Assembly (NCBI GenBank): GCA_959601025.1
Contig: CAUGOD010000034.1
Span: forward strand, 1 to 31,667
DNA length: 31,667 nucleotides
Reading direction: 5' to 3'
Source of the DNA: an uncultured Oscillospiraceae bacterium
GTDB lineage: Bacteria > Bacillota > Clostridia > Oscillospirales > Acutalibacteraceae
Made by a program: the position numbers and the translations under genes. The notes under the pieces were generated by a model. It saw nothing but the letters and a program-made list of their open reading frames with translations. It ran no database searches and was not told the origin of the DNA. Shown here piece after piece: positions 13,013 through 21,996 of the stretch. The first letter of the stretch is position 1; every line of letters begins with the position of its first letter.

Positions 13013-14791
13013 ATGAAAAAATGGATTGCTGCCCTGCTGTCCGCAGCGATGCTTGTCTCTTTGCTGACTGCCATAGTGTCTGCGGAGCCTGGCGACGATA
13101 CGGAACCGACGGAAAGCACCTCTTCTACCGAAACGGCGCCTACCTCTCTCCCTACTTCGCCGGCAAAGGAACCGACCTTTTCCTTTGTGAACCACGACGG
13201 CAAAAGCCTGACGATCAGATGGAACGCTTCCGAGCTGCCCGGCGTATCGGTGGTTGTGGTGATTGACGGAACGGTGCGGGGCGACAGCGACTCTACCGGC
13301 GATTTCTCTGTCCCGTTGGGCGATTTAAACCCCGGCATTTATGATATGACCTACCAGCTCAGCGACGGACGCACGATCAACGCCGACCGGCCGGTGGATG
13401 TAGCAGGCCAGTTGACTACCAAAATGACGCTGACTATTGCCAACGGCCAGGTCAGCGCACAGATTCAGGACAATTACGGACGTCCGATTAAGGACTATCC
13501 CATCAACCTGTTTTACGCCAATGTCAAACAGGCGACGGAGAGCACCGCCGCGGACGGCAGGGTTACCTTCCGCATCGCCGCGCCTTCGGATCAGACGGTC
13601 ATCCTCTGCACAGCGGAAAACCGGACGGTCAATTCCGTCAGCTATGTCGGGTGTACGGCGTCGCTCGGCGAGCCGATCATTACTCCCACTTCTCCCAACA
13701 CCACGACGGTGGACAGCACCACGACCGGAACAAATCCGAACGGCCCCACCACAGCTTCCCACTCCGCTTCCCAGACCACGGCGACTGCCGTGTCCACCAC
13801 CGTTCCAACCTATGCGATGATACAGGGCGCGGGCACCACGGCGGTTGTGGGCGACCGAATCGCGGTCAACACCAGCTTCGATACCCAGGTAGCCAAGAAT
13901 TTCGGCCTTTCCTCCGACAATTTTGCAGGAAGCGCCAGGCTGCTGCTCGGCAAAGAGCTGTACAACGCCCTGGTCGGACAGAGCAACGCCGTCCTGATGA
14001 TGGAGGCTAGAACCTCCGCCTTGACGGTCACTGACCAGCATATTTCGGCGGCGATCAGCGGCCAGTCGAAATTCAGCATCTATTCCCCGCAGGACACGCT
14101 CCGTATTCCGCTTGACCTGTCTCTGCATATGGTCAACACGGCGGAAAACGTCGATACGACGATTGCAATGCCGGGCGGCCAAGTCACTGTGGAGCTGCCG
14201 GTTCCGAAATCCATGAGCGACGAGGATAAGTATCTGGTGGTGGCCGCCGTCATCGGGGAAAACGGCATCACCCGCTTTATCGACACCACGGTGGAAAACG
14301 GCTCGCTTTCCTTCCAGGTTACCAGCCTGTCCTCGGTGGCGATCCTCGGCTTTGAGTCGCCCACCTCCAAAAATTTCTCCACTGGTGGGATTCCCTGGCT
14401 TGTGATTGTAATCATCCTTGTCGGCGTCCTGATGCTCGGCGGCGCGGGTGTGCTGCTCTACTTCTTCTTCCTCCGGAAACCGGCGGATGAGGATGGGGAC
14501 GACCCGGAGAATCCCAACGACCCGGACGGCGGCCCGGACAGCGGCCTGGACAGCGTCCCTCGCCCCTTCCCCCCCGGTCCTTCCGATGGGGATTTCCGCG
14601 GAGGCCCTTCGGATGAGGATAGCGCAGCGGCGGACTCGGCGGACGAATGGAAGCGAACGGAACAGAACACGGAGGGCGCTTTGTCCGGAGAAGCGCCGGT
14701 GCCCGGCGTATCCCTCGGTTCCCTCGCGAACCAGCCGCAGGAGCGGGGTCCCAGAAAAAAGAAGCCCTCGGATTACGACATTGAACTGTAA
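13013..14791 (+). CDS. Membrane-anchored surface protein with Thr/Ser-rich linkers
   Basis: This 592-aa protein has a signal peptide (MKKWIAALLSAAMLVSLLTAIVSA, cleavage near 24). A Thr/Ser/Glu-rich segment follows, then an Ig-like or carboxypeptidase-regulatory-like region (about 55-200), a second Thr/Ser-rich linker (about 225-265) and a further globular domain. One membrane helix (461-487, PWLVIVIILVGVLMLGGAGV) precedes a 105-residue acidic, Pro/Gly-rich cytoplasmic tail. The ATG at 13013 was chosen because the signal peptide starts there; the open frame extends upstream without one. No LPxTG motif, enzyme motif or dockerin is seen. The long acidic cytoplasmic tail is unusual. A role in adhesion, sensing or anchoring is possible. 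Confidence 0.75.
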   Translation: MKKWIAALLSAAMLVSLLTAIVSAEPGDDTEPTESTSSTETAPTSLPTSPAKEPTFSFVNHDGKSLTIRWNASELPGVSVVVVIDGTVRGDSDSTGDFSVPLGDLNPGIYDMTYQLSDGRTINADRPVDVAGQLTTKMTLTIANGQVSAQIQDNYGRPIKDYPINLFYANVKQATESTAADGRVTFRIAAPSDQTVILCTAENRTVNSVSYVGCTASLGEPIITPTSPNTTTVDSTTTGTNPNGPTTASHSASQTTATAVSTTVPTYAMIQGAGTTAVVGDRIAVNTSFDTQVAKNFGLSSDNFAGSARLLLGKELYNALVGQSNAVLMMEARTSALTVTDQHISAAISGQSKFSIYSPQDTLRIPLDLSLHMVNTAENVDTTIAMPGGQVTVELPVPKSMSDEDKYLVVAAVIGENGITRFIDTTVENGSLSFQVTSLSSVAILGFESPTSKNFSTGGIPWLVIVIILVGVLMLGGAGVLLYFFFLRKPADEDGDDPENPNDPDGGPDSGLDSVPRPFPPGPSDGDFRGGPSDEDSAAADSADEWKRTEQNTEGALSGEAPVPGVSLGSLANQPQERGPRKKKPSDYDIEL

Positions 14792-14798
14792 ACCAGCG

Positions 14799-14831
14799 AA
14801 AAAACGCCTCGCTTTTAGCGAGGCGTTTTTT
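14799..14831. terminator. Strong terminator after the surface-protein gene
   Basis: AAAAAACGCCTCGC and GCGAGGCGTTTTTT form a perfect 14-bp stem with a 5-nt loop. It works in both directions, between the surface-protein gene and the convergent AraC-family gene. Confidence 0.85.
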
Positions 14832-14901
14832 CTTATAGATAGTAGATAGAACAAGGAAATTCAGATTCCTTTTTATGTAAAGCCTTCCGTCGCGGATCGT
14901 C

Positions 14902-15786
14902 TCATTTCGCCTGAATAGACAGGGAATACTCGCTGGGCGTCATACCGGTCGCCTGTTTGAAATACCGGGAAAAATAATGGACGGAGGCATAACCCAAGCG
15001 GTCGGCAATCTGGGTGATATTCCCATCCCCTTCCCGCAGCATGGTTTTCGCCGCCTCGATCTTGAGCATCCGGTAATACTCCATCACACCGTAGCCGGTC
15101 ACCGATTTGAAAATCGTTTTCAGATTGGTCGCGCTCTGCGCGGAAAAGCGGCAGACCTGCGAAAAGGTCAGGCTTCCGGCCGCATTTTCCTCCATGTAGG
15201 CGATCACTCGCTTGACCAGATCGTTATCCGACCGCAGCTTAACCGAGGAGGAAATCTTTACTCCCCGCGCTTCCTCCGCGCCCCGGCGGATCAGGCGGAT
15301 CAGCATTTCCTCCAGCAGGATACCGATCATCTGCTCGCTGCCGAACGCATGAGAGGAAGCCCGTTCCAGGCAGGTCAGACGAGGGTCGTCCAACGGGGAG
15401 GAAAAGGTGTCCCGCGCCTCCCGGACGATGCGGGCAAACAGGGCGCGCTCATCCTCTCCCGCAGCAATCACCTTGCCCTCAAAATACGTCATTGCGGGAG
15501 CGCTGCATTCGAAGGAAATCACCACCAGATTGGGCGCCACCACGCCGTTGGCGAATACATTATGGAACTCGTTCGGCTTGTGGAAAATCATTTCCCCCTG
15601 ACGCAGCTTATAGCCGATCTCGCCGGCCATAACCTCTACCTCACCCTTGTCGACATACAGGATTTCCCAAAAATCGTGCCGCTCTCCCTCAAACACGTAA
15701 TCCTTGGCATATTCAAAATAATGCACCGTTACAATTTTCTGAATCGGAATCGACCGCTCCAGCGTTGTCGCGACATACTCCGCCAT
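14902..15786 (-). CDS. AraC-family transcriptional regulator with cupin sensor
   Basis: This 294-aa protein has an N-terminal cupin-like ligand pocket (about 20-100, HDFWEILYVDKGEVEVMAGEIGYKLRQGEM, then HKPNEFHNV). A variable linker and a C-terminal pair of HTH motifs (about 195-290) follow, ending with the family signature IADRLGYASVHYFSRYFKQATGMTPSEY. It starts at ATG 15786, 7 bp after AGGAGGGGG. It lies 55 bp downstream of alr on the same strand and may be co-transcribed. Such regulators usually sense sugars or small metabolites, but no sugar operon is present in the window. Confidence 0.9.
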   Translation of the reverse strand: MAEYVATTLERSIPIQKIVTVHYFEYAKDYVFEGERHDFWEILYVDKGEVEVMAGEIGYKLRQGEMIFHKPNEFHNVFANGVVAPNLVVISFECSAPAMTYFEGKVIAAGEDERALFARIVREARDTFSSPLDDPRLTCLERASSHAFGSEQMIGILLEEMLIRLIRRGAEEARGVKISSSVKLRSDNDLVKRVIAYMEENAAGSLTFSQVCRFSAQSATNLKTIFKSVTGYGVMEYYRMLKIEAAKTMLREGDGNITQIADRLGYASVHYFSRYFKQATGMTPSEYSLSIQAK

Positions 15787-15841
15787 CCGATCCCCCTCCT
15801 TTCACTTTCCCGTACTTTTCTATCCAGGTTGCGCCGCCGTA

Positions 15842-17032
15842 TCAATTCTCCGGCACGATATAATTCAACTGCCCTACCGTGCGGCCCCCGCTCTGGAATA
15901 TCCGGGGCACCCGCTTACCGATCAGACAAATGGACTCATAATTAATAGTACCGGAAAGCGCCGCGAATTCCTCCACCGGAAGGCTCGCTTCGCCATCCCG
16001 GCCAAACACAGTCACCACCATGCCCTCCCGTACGTCCGCTATGTTGGAAACATCCAGCATACACTGGTCCATGCATACCCGGCCGGCAACCGGAACCCGC
16101 CGGCCGTTCACCAGCATCTCCGCCCTATTGGAAAAGCAGCGGGGATAGCCGTCGGCATACCCGATCGGCACCGTTGCCAACATCGTAGCGCTTTCCGCCG
16201 TATAGGTCCGGCCGTAGCTGACAACCGACCCGGCAGGGACGGTTTTCACCATGGACACCACGGTTTTCAGCTCCATTGCCGGCTGCAGGGGCAAACGGCC
16301 GTCCAGCCAAGAGGCGGGCAGCAACCCGTATAGGATAAGACCCGGCCGCACCAGATCCATATGCATTTCCGGATACAGCATGGTCGCCGCACTGTTGCAG
16401 CAATGCCGAAGAAGAAAATGGACACCCCGCGCCTCCAATTCCCCGATCGTCTGCCGGAAGAGGGAAAACTGAAGCCGGGTGAACGCCTCCCCGCCTTCTT
16501 CGTCCGCAGAAGCAAAGTGGGTGAAAACCCCTTCCGGGATCAGGCCGGGCAGCCGGCAGACCGCGGCCACCTTGTCCGCCATTGCCGCCAACTCGTCCTC
16601 CTTCTGGCAGAGAAAACCGATACGGGACATCCCGGTATCCAGCTTCACATGGATACGTACCTTCACCCCGGCGGCGGCGGCGGCCCTGCTCAACTCCTCC
16701 CCGTATTCCCGGTCGAATACCGTCTGGGTAATACCGAAGGCGGCGAGCCGCGCCGCCTCCTTAGGCGGGGTATAGCCGAGAATGAGGATGGATTCCGAAA
16801 TACCGGCCTTACGGATCTGCAGCGCCTCGTCGAGGTTGGAGACCCCGAACCAATCCGCACCTGCCGCCCGCAGCGCGCGGGATACATAGCCCGCGCCGTG
16901 TCCGTAAGCGTCCGCCTTGACGATGGCCATCGCCCGGCATCCCTCAGCCAGGGAACCGGCGATTGTCCGAAAATTATGTTGAATGGCGTCGAGATTGATC
17001 TCCGCCCATGTCCGCTTGAGGAAATCGGTCAT
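15842..17032 (-). CDS. alr: Alanine racemase
   Basis: This 396-aa PLP-dependent racemase interconverts L- and D-alanine for peptidoglycan. The PLP lysine is K39 in the signature AIVKADAYGHGA, and the opposite catalytic base is Y273 (VSYGRTY). The N-terminal TIM barrel and C-terminal beta domain (about 245-396, with MDQCMLDVSNI) are both present at full family length. The start at 17032 follows GGAAGGA. A clear promoter lies at 17117-17089. Unlike many Firmicutes, no acpS, murF or toxin-antitoxin gene is adjacent; an AraC-family gene follows instead. Confidence 0.96.
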   Translation of the reverse strand: MTDFLKRTWAEINLDAIQHNFRTIAGSLAEGCRAMAIVKADAYGHGAGYVSRALRAAGADWFGVSNLDEALQIRKAGISESILILGYTPPKEAARLAAFGITQTVFDREYGEELSRAAAAAGVKVRIHVKLDTGMSRIGFLCQKEDELAAMADKVAAVCRLPGLIPEGVFTHFASADEEGGEAFTRLQFSLFRQTIGELEARGVHFLLRHCCNSAATMLYPEMHMDLVRPGLILYGLLPASWLDGRLPLQPAMELKTVVSMVKTVPAGSVVSYGRTYTAESATMLATVPIGYADGYPRCFSNRAEMLVNGRRVPVAGRVCMDQCMLDVSNIADVREGMVVTVFGRDGEASLPVEEFAALSGTINYESICLIGKRVPRIFQSGGRTVGQLNYIVPEN

Positions 17033-17088
17033 TGCTGTCAGTCCTTCCCGTCACACCGCAGGGGAACACAACCCCATACTGAGCTTTT

Positions 17089-17117
17089 ATTATAGGCTTT
17101 TTTTGCTATTGAATCAA
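17089..17117 (-). promoter_or_regulatory. Promoter of alr
   Basis: On the minus strand, TTGATT (17117-17112), a 17-bp spacer and TATAAT (17094-17089), about 57 bp before the alr start. Confidence 0.75.
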
Positions 17118-17374
17118 GACGCAAACGACAGAAACCGGATTAGAAACCGGATTTTCAACGACTTTGCGGCGTCCTCATTCCTTTCGCCGTTTTGTATCCG
17201 GCCATTTTCCTCTTCTTTTCCTGTCTCCGGTCCCCTTATCCTACCGATTAGTACAAAACCCATTCGGAAAAAGCCCCGCTTTTTTCGTTCTTTCCCCCTT
17301 TTTCTTCCCTGTAATTTATGATAAACTATTCCTGTCTATTGGCTATTAATGTTTATAAAGTGAGGAATCGGATT
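17118..17374. other. Divergent intergenic region between alr and purL
   Basis: An exact tandem duplication of the 12-mer AGAAACCGGATT occupies 17130-17153. The remainder is C/T-rich on the plus strand. TATGAT (17317-17322) could be a -10 for purL, but no good -35 accompanies it. No purine riboswitch or PurR-type box is recognised. Confidence 0.4.
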
Positions 17375-20300
17375 ATGTCAAACGTGATTCGGGTTTTCGT
17401 CGAAAAGCGGGACGGCTTCGACGTGGAAGCGCGCCACATGCTGGACGACCTGCGGGACAATCTCGGCATGACCGCCATTGAGTCCCTCCGTCTGCTCAAC
17501 CGCTACGATGTGGAAGGGCTGACGGCCGGGGAATTTGAGCGGGCGCTGGTCACGGTGTTCTCCGAGCCGAACGCGGACGACGTATACGAAGAGACCTTCG
17601 ACGCCGGCGAGGATTGGCGCGTTTTCGCCATGGAATACCTCCCCGGGCAATACGACCAGCGGGCCGACTCGGCGGCCCAGTGCGTCCAGCTGCTCACGCA
17701 GGGCGAACGGCCCCGGGTGGCGACGGCCCGCGTGATCTGCCTGAAGGGCGAACTGACGGACGACCAGTTCCTCCGTGTGCAGCAGTATCTGGTCAATCCG
17801 GTGGAATCACGGATTGCTTCCCTGGACAAGCCGGATACGCTGGATATGACCGCCGCCGCCCCGGAAAACGTCCGGCGGGTGGAGGGCTTCACCGCCATGA
17901 CCGACGCGGAGATCGAGGACTATTGGAAGTCGATGGGCTTCGCCATGTCGGCGGCCGACCTGAAGTTCTGTCAGTCCTATTTCCGGGACGAGGAGCATCG
18001 TGATCCCTCCCTTACCGAGCTGAAGGTGATCGACACCTATTGGTCCGACCACTGCCGGCATACCACCTTCCTCACCCGGCTGGAAGAAATCGAGGTGCAG
18101 AGGGGCGCGCTCACCGCAGCGATCGAGGCCGCCCTCGCCGCCTATTATGAAGCGCGTGAGGAAGTATACGGCGAACGGATCGCACAGAAAAATGTCACCC
18201 TGATGGATATGGCCACCATGGGGATGCGGCTGCTGAAAAAGCGCGGCATGATCCCCGACCTCGACGAATCGGATGAAATCAACGCCTGCTCCATCGAGGT
18301 ACCGGTGGAGATCGACGGCAAAACCGAGCAGTGGCTGGTTCAATTCAAAAACGAGACCCATAACCACCCGACCGAGATCGAGCCCTTCGGCGGCGCGGCT
18401 ACCTGTCTCGGCGGCGCGATCCGCGATCCGCTGTCCGGGCGGGCCTATGTCTACCAGGCGATGCGGGTCACCGGCTCGGGCGATCCCCGCGTCACGCTGG
18501 GAAACACACTGGAAGGCAAGCTCCCCAGCCGGAAAATTACCACCGGCGCGGCGGCCGGCTATTCCTCCTACGGCAATCAGATCGGCCTGGCGACCGGGCA
18601 GGTCGCCGAGCTGTATGATCCCGGCTATATCGCCAAGCGGTTGGAAATCGGCGCGGTGATCGGCGCCTCCCCCAAAGAGAACGTGGTGCGGGAGGTTCCG
18701 CAGCCCGGCGACGTGATCGTCTTGCTGGGCGGTCGGACCGGACGGGATGGCTGCGGCGGCGCGACTGGTTCCTCCAAGGCCCACACCTCCGAATCCATTG
18801 ACACCTGCGGTGCGGAGGTCCAGAAAGGCAACCCGCCCACCGAACGGAAAATTCAGCGCCTGTTCCGGGACGGCAGGGTCTCCCGGATGATCAAGCGCTG
18901 CAACGACTTCGGCGCGGGCGGCGTCTGCGTCGCCATCGGCGAGCTGGCCGACGGACTGAAGATTGATCTGGATAAGGTGCCGAAGAAATACGAGGGGCTG
19001 GACGGCACCGAGCTCGCGATCTCCGAGTCGCAGGAGCGGATGGCGGTCGTGCTGGACCCGAAGGACGTGGACGCGTTCATCGCCGCCGCCGGGGAGGAAA
19101 ACCTGGAGGCGACCGCTGTGGCTGTCGTCACCGAGGAAGCCCGTCTGCGAATGAACTGGCGCGGGGACGGCGTGGTGGACGTCAGCCGCGATTTTCTGAA
19201 CACCAACGGCGTGACCCAGACCGCCAAAGCGGTCATCACCGCCCCGAACCCGGATGCGGAATACCGCACGGCTATCCCCTCCGGCCTCGCCGTGATCCCG
19301 CTGGCCGACGCGTTCCGCGAAAACCTCGGACGGCTGGAGGTCGCCTGCCAAAAGGGGCTGGTCGAACGGTTTGACGCCAGCATCGGCGCTTCCACCGTCA
19401 TGATGCCCTACGCCGGCAAATACCAGTTGACTCCCGAGGAGGGCATGACCGCCAAGCTCCCCGTGCTTTCGGGCGAGACCGACGCGGCCACCGCCATGAC
19501 CTACGGCTTTATCCCGGGCATCTCCCGCTGGAGCCCGTTCCACGGCGCAGCGTTCGCCGTGACCACCTCCCTGGCCAAGCTGGCCGCCATGGGCGCCGAT
19601 CCTTTCCGCGCCCGGCTGACCTTCCAGGAATATTTTGAGCGTCTCCGGGACGTGCCGGAACGTTGGGGCAAGCCCGCCGCCGCCCTGCTCGGCGCGTTTG
19701 TCGCCCAGAAGGAGTTCGGCGTCCCCTCCATCGGCGGCAAGGATTCGATGTCCGGCAGCTTCAATGAACTGGATGTCCCCCCCACGCTGGTCAGCTTTAC
19801 CTGCGATATAACCTCGGCGAAAAAGACCGGCACCGCTGCATTCCAGCACACCGGCTCCCTGGTTGCCTTCTTGCCGATGCCGGTGGACGGGGAAACCCGC
19901 CTGCCCGACTGGAAAAAGGCGAAAGAGCTGATGGATGAAATCTCCAAGCTGGTACAGTACGGCGTGGTCTGCTCCGCCTCTGTGGTACGGGAGGGCGGCG
20001 CCGCCGCCGCAGTCGCCCGGATGTGCTTCGGCAATAAGATCGGCTTCGCCTTCAACGGCGGGATCGACCGCACCACCCTGTTCGCCCCGCTTGCCGGCTC
20101 CTTTGTGGTGGAGCTTAAGGAGGGCGACATGTGCCTGGAGGGGCTGGATTACCGTCTCATCGGCACCACGGTGGAGGAAGAGGCGATCATTCTCGACGGC
20201 GAGGAACTGCCGCTGGATGAGCTGATTGACCAGTGGATGGCCCCGTTGGAGCCGGTGTTCCCGAGCTTCCCGAAGGAGGAGCCGCCGATGACCCCGGCGG

Positions 20301-21148
20301 TACCGCTCTACACCCAGCGCACCGGCGGGTCTCCGGCAATCCATACCGCCCAGCCCCGCGTGTTTATCCCGGTCTTCCCCGGCACCAACTGCGAATACGA
20401 CACCGCCCGCGCTTTTGAGCGGGCTGGCGCAAAGCCGGAGGTGCTGGTGGTCAAAAACCTGACGCCCGCCGCGATTGAAGAAACCATCGTCCGGATGGAA
20501 CAGGCGATCCGGAATTCCCAGATCGTCATGCTTCCCGGCGGCTTCTCCGGCGGCGACGAACCGGACGGCTCGGGCAAATTCATCGCCACCACCTTCCGCA
20601 ATCCCCGCATCGCGGACGCCGTCACCGAGCTGCTTGAACAGCGGGACGGCCTGATGCTCGGCATCTGCAACGGCTTCCAGGCCCTGATCAAGCTGGGGCT
20701 CGTCCCCTATGGCCGGATCACTGAAATCGCGGACGACGCTCCCACCCTGACCTTCAACACCCTCGGCCGCCACGTCAGCCGGATGGTTTATACCCGGGTG
20801 ACCTCGGTTCATTCCCCGTGGCTTGCGGGCTGCAGCGCCGGGGATATCCACTGTGTGCCGGTCTCCCATGGCGAAGGCCGCTTCTACGCGACGGAGGAAA
20901 CCCTCCGAATGCTTGCGGCAAACGGGCAGATTGCCACCCAGTATGTTGATCCGGACGGCAATCCCTCCGCGTCGGTAGAATGGAACCCGAACGGCTCTTT
21001 CTGCGCGGTAGAAGGCATCACCTCCCCGGATGGCCGGGTGTTTGGCAAGATGGGCCACAGCGAGCGGCAGGGCAAGGACTTGTATAAGAACGTCCCCGGT
21101 GAAAAAGATCAGAAGCTGTTCCTCAGCGGCGTGCGGTATTTCGCCTGA
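17375..21148 (+). CDS. purL: Phosphoribosylformylglycinamidine synthase, single-chain
   Basis: This 1257-aa enzyme makes FGAM from FGAR, glutamine and ATP in de novo purine synthesis. It is the large single-chain type. An N-terminal PurS-like domain is followed by a linker, two AIR-synthase-related ATP-binding halves and a C-terminal glutaminase. Visible signatures are NETHNHPTEIEPFGGAATCLGG, the conserved GGKDSMSG, and the glutaminase region VFPGTNCEYDTA, MLPGGFSGGDEPDGS and LGICNGFQAL, with the nucleophilic Cys in the last. The ATG at 17375 follows GAGGAA and gives the natural MSNVIRVFVEKRDG start. The gene stands alone here, away from other pur genes. It is very GC-rich at third positions, which creates long shadow frames. 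Confidence 0.97.
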   Translation: MSNVIRVFVEKRDGFDVEARHMLDDLRDNLGMTAIESLRLLNRYDVEGLTAGEFERALVTVFSEPNADDVYEETFDAGEDWRVFAMEYLPGQYDQRADSAAQCVQLLTQGERPRVATARVICLKGELTDDQFLRVQQYLVNPVESRIASLDKPDTLDMTAAAPENVRRVEGFTAMTDAEIEDYWKSMGFAMSAADLKFCQSYFRDEEHRDPSLTELKVIDTYWSDHCRHTTFLTRLEEIEVQRGALTAAIEAALAAYYEAREEVYGERIAQKNVTLMDMATMGMRLLKKRGMIPDLDESDEINACSIEVPVEIDGKTEQWLVQFKNETHNHPTEIEPFGGAATCLGGAIRDPLSGRAYVYQAMRVTGSGDPRVTLGNTLEGKLPSRKITTGAAAGYSSYGNQIGLATGQVAELYDPGYIAKRLEIGAVIGASPKENVVREVPQPGDVIVLLGGRTGRDGCGGATGSSKAHTSESIDTCGAEVQKGNPPTERKIQRLFRDGRVSRMIKRCNDFGAGGVCVAIGELADGLKIDLDKVPKKYEGLDGTELAISESQERMAVVLDPKDVDAFIAAAGEENLEATAVAVVTEEARLRMNWRGDGVVDVSRDFLNTNGVTQTAKAVITAPNPDAEYRTAIPSGLAVIPLADAFRENLGRLEVACQKGLVERFDASIGASTVMMPYAGKYQLTPEEGMTAKLPVLSGETDAATAMTYGFIPGISRWSPFHGAAFAVTTSLAKLAAMGADPFRARLTFQEYFERLRDVPERWGKPAAALLGAFVAQKEFGVPSIGGKDSMSGSFNELDVPPTLVSFTCDITSAKKTGTAAFQHTGSLVAFLPMPVDGETRLPDWKKAKELMDEISKLVQYGVVCSASVVREGGAAAAVARMCFGNKIGFAFNGGIDRTTLFAPLAGSFVVELKEGDMCLEGLDYRLIGTTVEEEAIILDGEELPLDELIDQWMAPLEPVFPSFPKEEPPMTPAVPLYTQRTGGSPAIHTAQPRVFIPVFPGTNCEYDTARAFERAGAKPEVLVVKNLTPAAIEETIVRMEQAIRNSQIVMLPGGFSGGDEPDGSGKFIATTFRNPRIADAVTELLEQRDGLMLGICNGFQALIKLGLVPYGRITEIADDAPTLTFNTLGRHVSRMVYTRVTSVHSPWLAGCSAGDIHCVPVSHGEGRFYATEETLRMLAANGQIATQYVDPDGNPSASVEWNPNGSFCAVEGITSPDGRVFGKMGHSERQGKDLYKNVPGEKDQKLFLSGVRYFA

Positions 21149-21229
21149 TGGTTTCTGGCTTCCCCTGCAGTCAGGACCCCCGGCAAAGCCGGGGGCTTGG
21201 GAAAGCCCTGAAAGGGCATAATACAGACA

Positions 21230-21300
21230 ATGCCCCTCAAGGGGCTGCGAAAAAGTCGGCCAACTGCATTGCTGACTCATGGCAGCCCCTAAAGGGGCAT
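21230..21300. repeat. Long hairpin in the IS200-type right end
   Basis: Arms 21230-21248 (ATGCCCCTCAAGGGGCTGC) and 21282-21300 (GCAGCCCCTAAAGGGGCAT) are complementary apart from one or two bases. Each arm also contains its own short palindrome, so alternative cruciform and clover-like folds are possible. It lies just downstream of the transposase gene. Confidence 0.75.
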
Positions 21301-21311
21301 CCTTTTTATGC

Positions 21312-21782
21312 CTATTTATTCTTACTACCCGTAAACGGGTCAATAAACTCTTTTAGACTCATCTGGTCCGCTATCTTATCCTCCTCTAATTGGTGTTTGA
21401 TGTATTCTTGTATTTGCTTTTTGTTCCGTCCCACTGTATCCACATAGTATCCTCTCGCCCAAAAGTGCCTATCCCCATATTTGTATTTCAGATTTGTGTG
21501 CCGATCAAATATCATCAAACTGCTTTTTCCCTTGAGATATCCCATGATTTGTGATACGCTGTATTTGGGTGGAATACTTATCAGCATATGTATGTGATCC
21601 GGACACGCTTCTGCCTCTATTATTTCCACACCCTTCTGCTCACACAATCTTCTCAATATTTCCCCTATATCCTTTTTGATTTGCCCATATATCACCATTC
21701 GACGGCATTTCGGTGCAAATACTATATGATATTGGCATCTCCAAGTTGTGTGTTGCAAACTCTCTATTTCTTTTTCTTTCAT
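21312..21782 (-). CDS. tnpA: IS200-type transposase (HUH Y1)
   Basis: This 156-aa single-strand transposase is of normal length. The HUH metal motif is in CPDHIHMLISIPP (about 63-75), and the catalytic Tyr is in IQEYIKHQ (about 125-132). Other family features are WRCQYHIVFAPKCRR near the N-terminus and FWARGYYVDTVG before the Tyr. It starts at ATG 21782, 8 bp after AGGAGG. The open frame is intact, so the element may be active. Confidence 0.95.
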   Translation of the reverse strand: MKEKEIESLQHTTWRCQYHIVFAPKCRRMVIYGQIKKDIGEILRRLCEQKGVEIIEAEACPDHIHMLISIPPKYSVSQIMGYLKGKSSLMIFDRHTNLKYKYGDRHFWARGYYVDTVGRNKKQIQEYIKHQLEEDKIADQMSLKEFIDPFTGSKNK

Positions 21783-21922
21783 TGATTAAACCTCCTGATA
21801 TCTTGTTGTGCAGTTGACCGACCGCACTTCCATTATATCACGAGGTTTTTTCACTATATAATTCCTTTACTCTCACCGGCATAGCCGGTGGTTCTCTTTT
21901 CGCTTATGCTATACAATAGGAC

Positions 21923-21960
21923 AACAAAAAGGCTTCCCCTCGCGGGGAAGCCTTTTTGTT
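21923..21960. terminator. Terminator of the lemA-TPM operon
   Basis: A 17-bp perfect stem (AACAAAAAGGCTTCCCC with GGGGAAGCCTTTTTGTT) and TCGC loop. On the minus strand it lies 37 bp after the TPM-domain gene. Confidence 0.88.
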
Positions 21961-21996
21961 GTCTTGCCGTCTCGTATTATCTCACCGTCAGGCGCA

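Larger units (their letters stand above)
21174..21900 (-). mobile_element. IS200-type insertion sequence (IS200/IS605 family)
   Basis: A Y1 transposase gene is flanked by hairpins instead of inverted repeats. The right end (left on the map) has CCCCCGGC-AAA-GCCGGGGG (about 21177-21195), then GCCCT-GAA-AGGGC (about 21204-21217) and a long inverted repeat (21230-21248 with 21282-21300). The other end has CACCGGC-ATA-GCCGGTG (about 21876-21892). No TnpB gene is present. It sits between purL and the TPM/lemA operon. Exact ends are uncertain, since this family makes no target duplication. Confidence 0.8.

Noticed and set aside
13325..14854. A 509-codon minus-strand frame across the surface-protein gene
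   Set aside because: It is Arg/Gly-rich without a ribosome binding site or domain, and runs over the terminator. The plus-strand frame has a signal peptide and membrane helix.
14977..15945. A 322-codon plus-strand frame opposite the AraC-family gene
   Set aside because: The opposite strand encodes an unmistakable AraC-type regulator and the end of alr.
17118..17374. A purine riboswitch, sought upstream of purL
   Set aside because: No three-way junction or conserved loop sequences are visible.
17807..21343. A 1178-codon open frame on the minus strand across purL
   Set aside because: It is a shadow of the GC-rich third positions of purL. Its protein is rich in Gly, His and Arg without domains, and purL is certain on the other strand.
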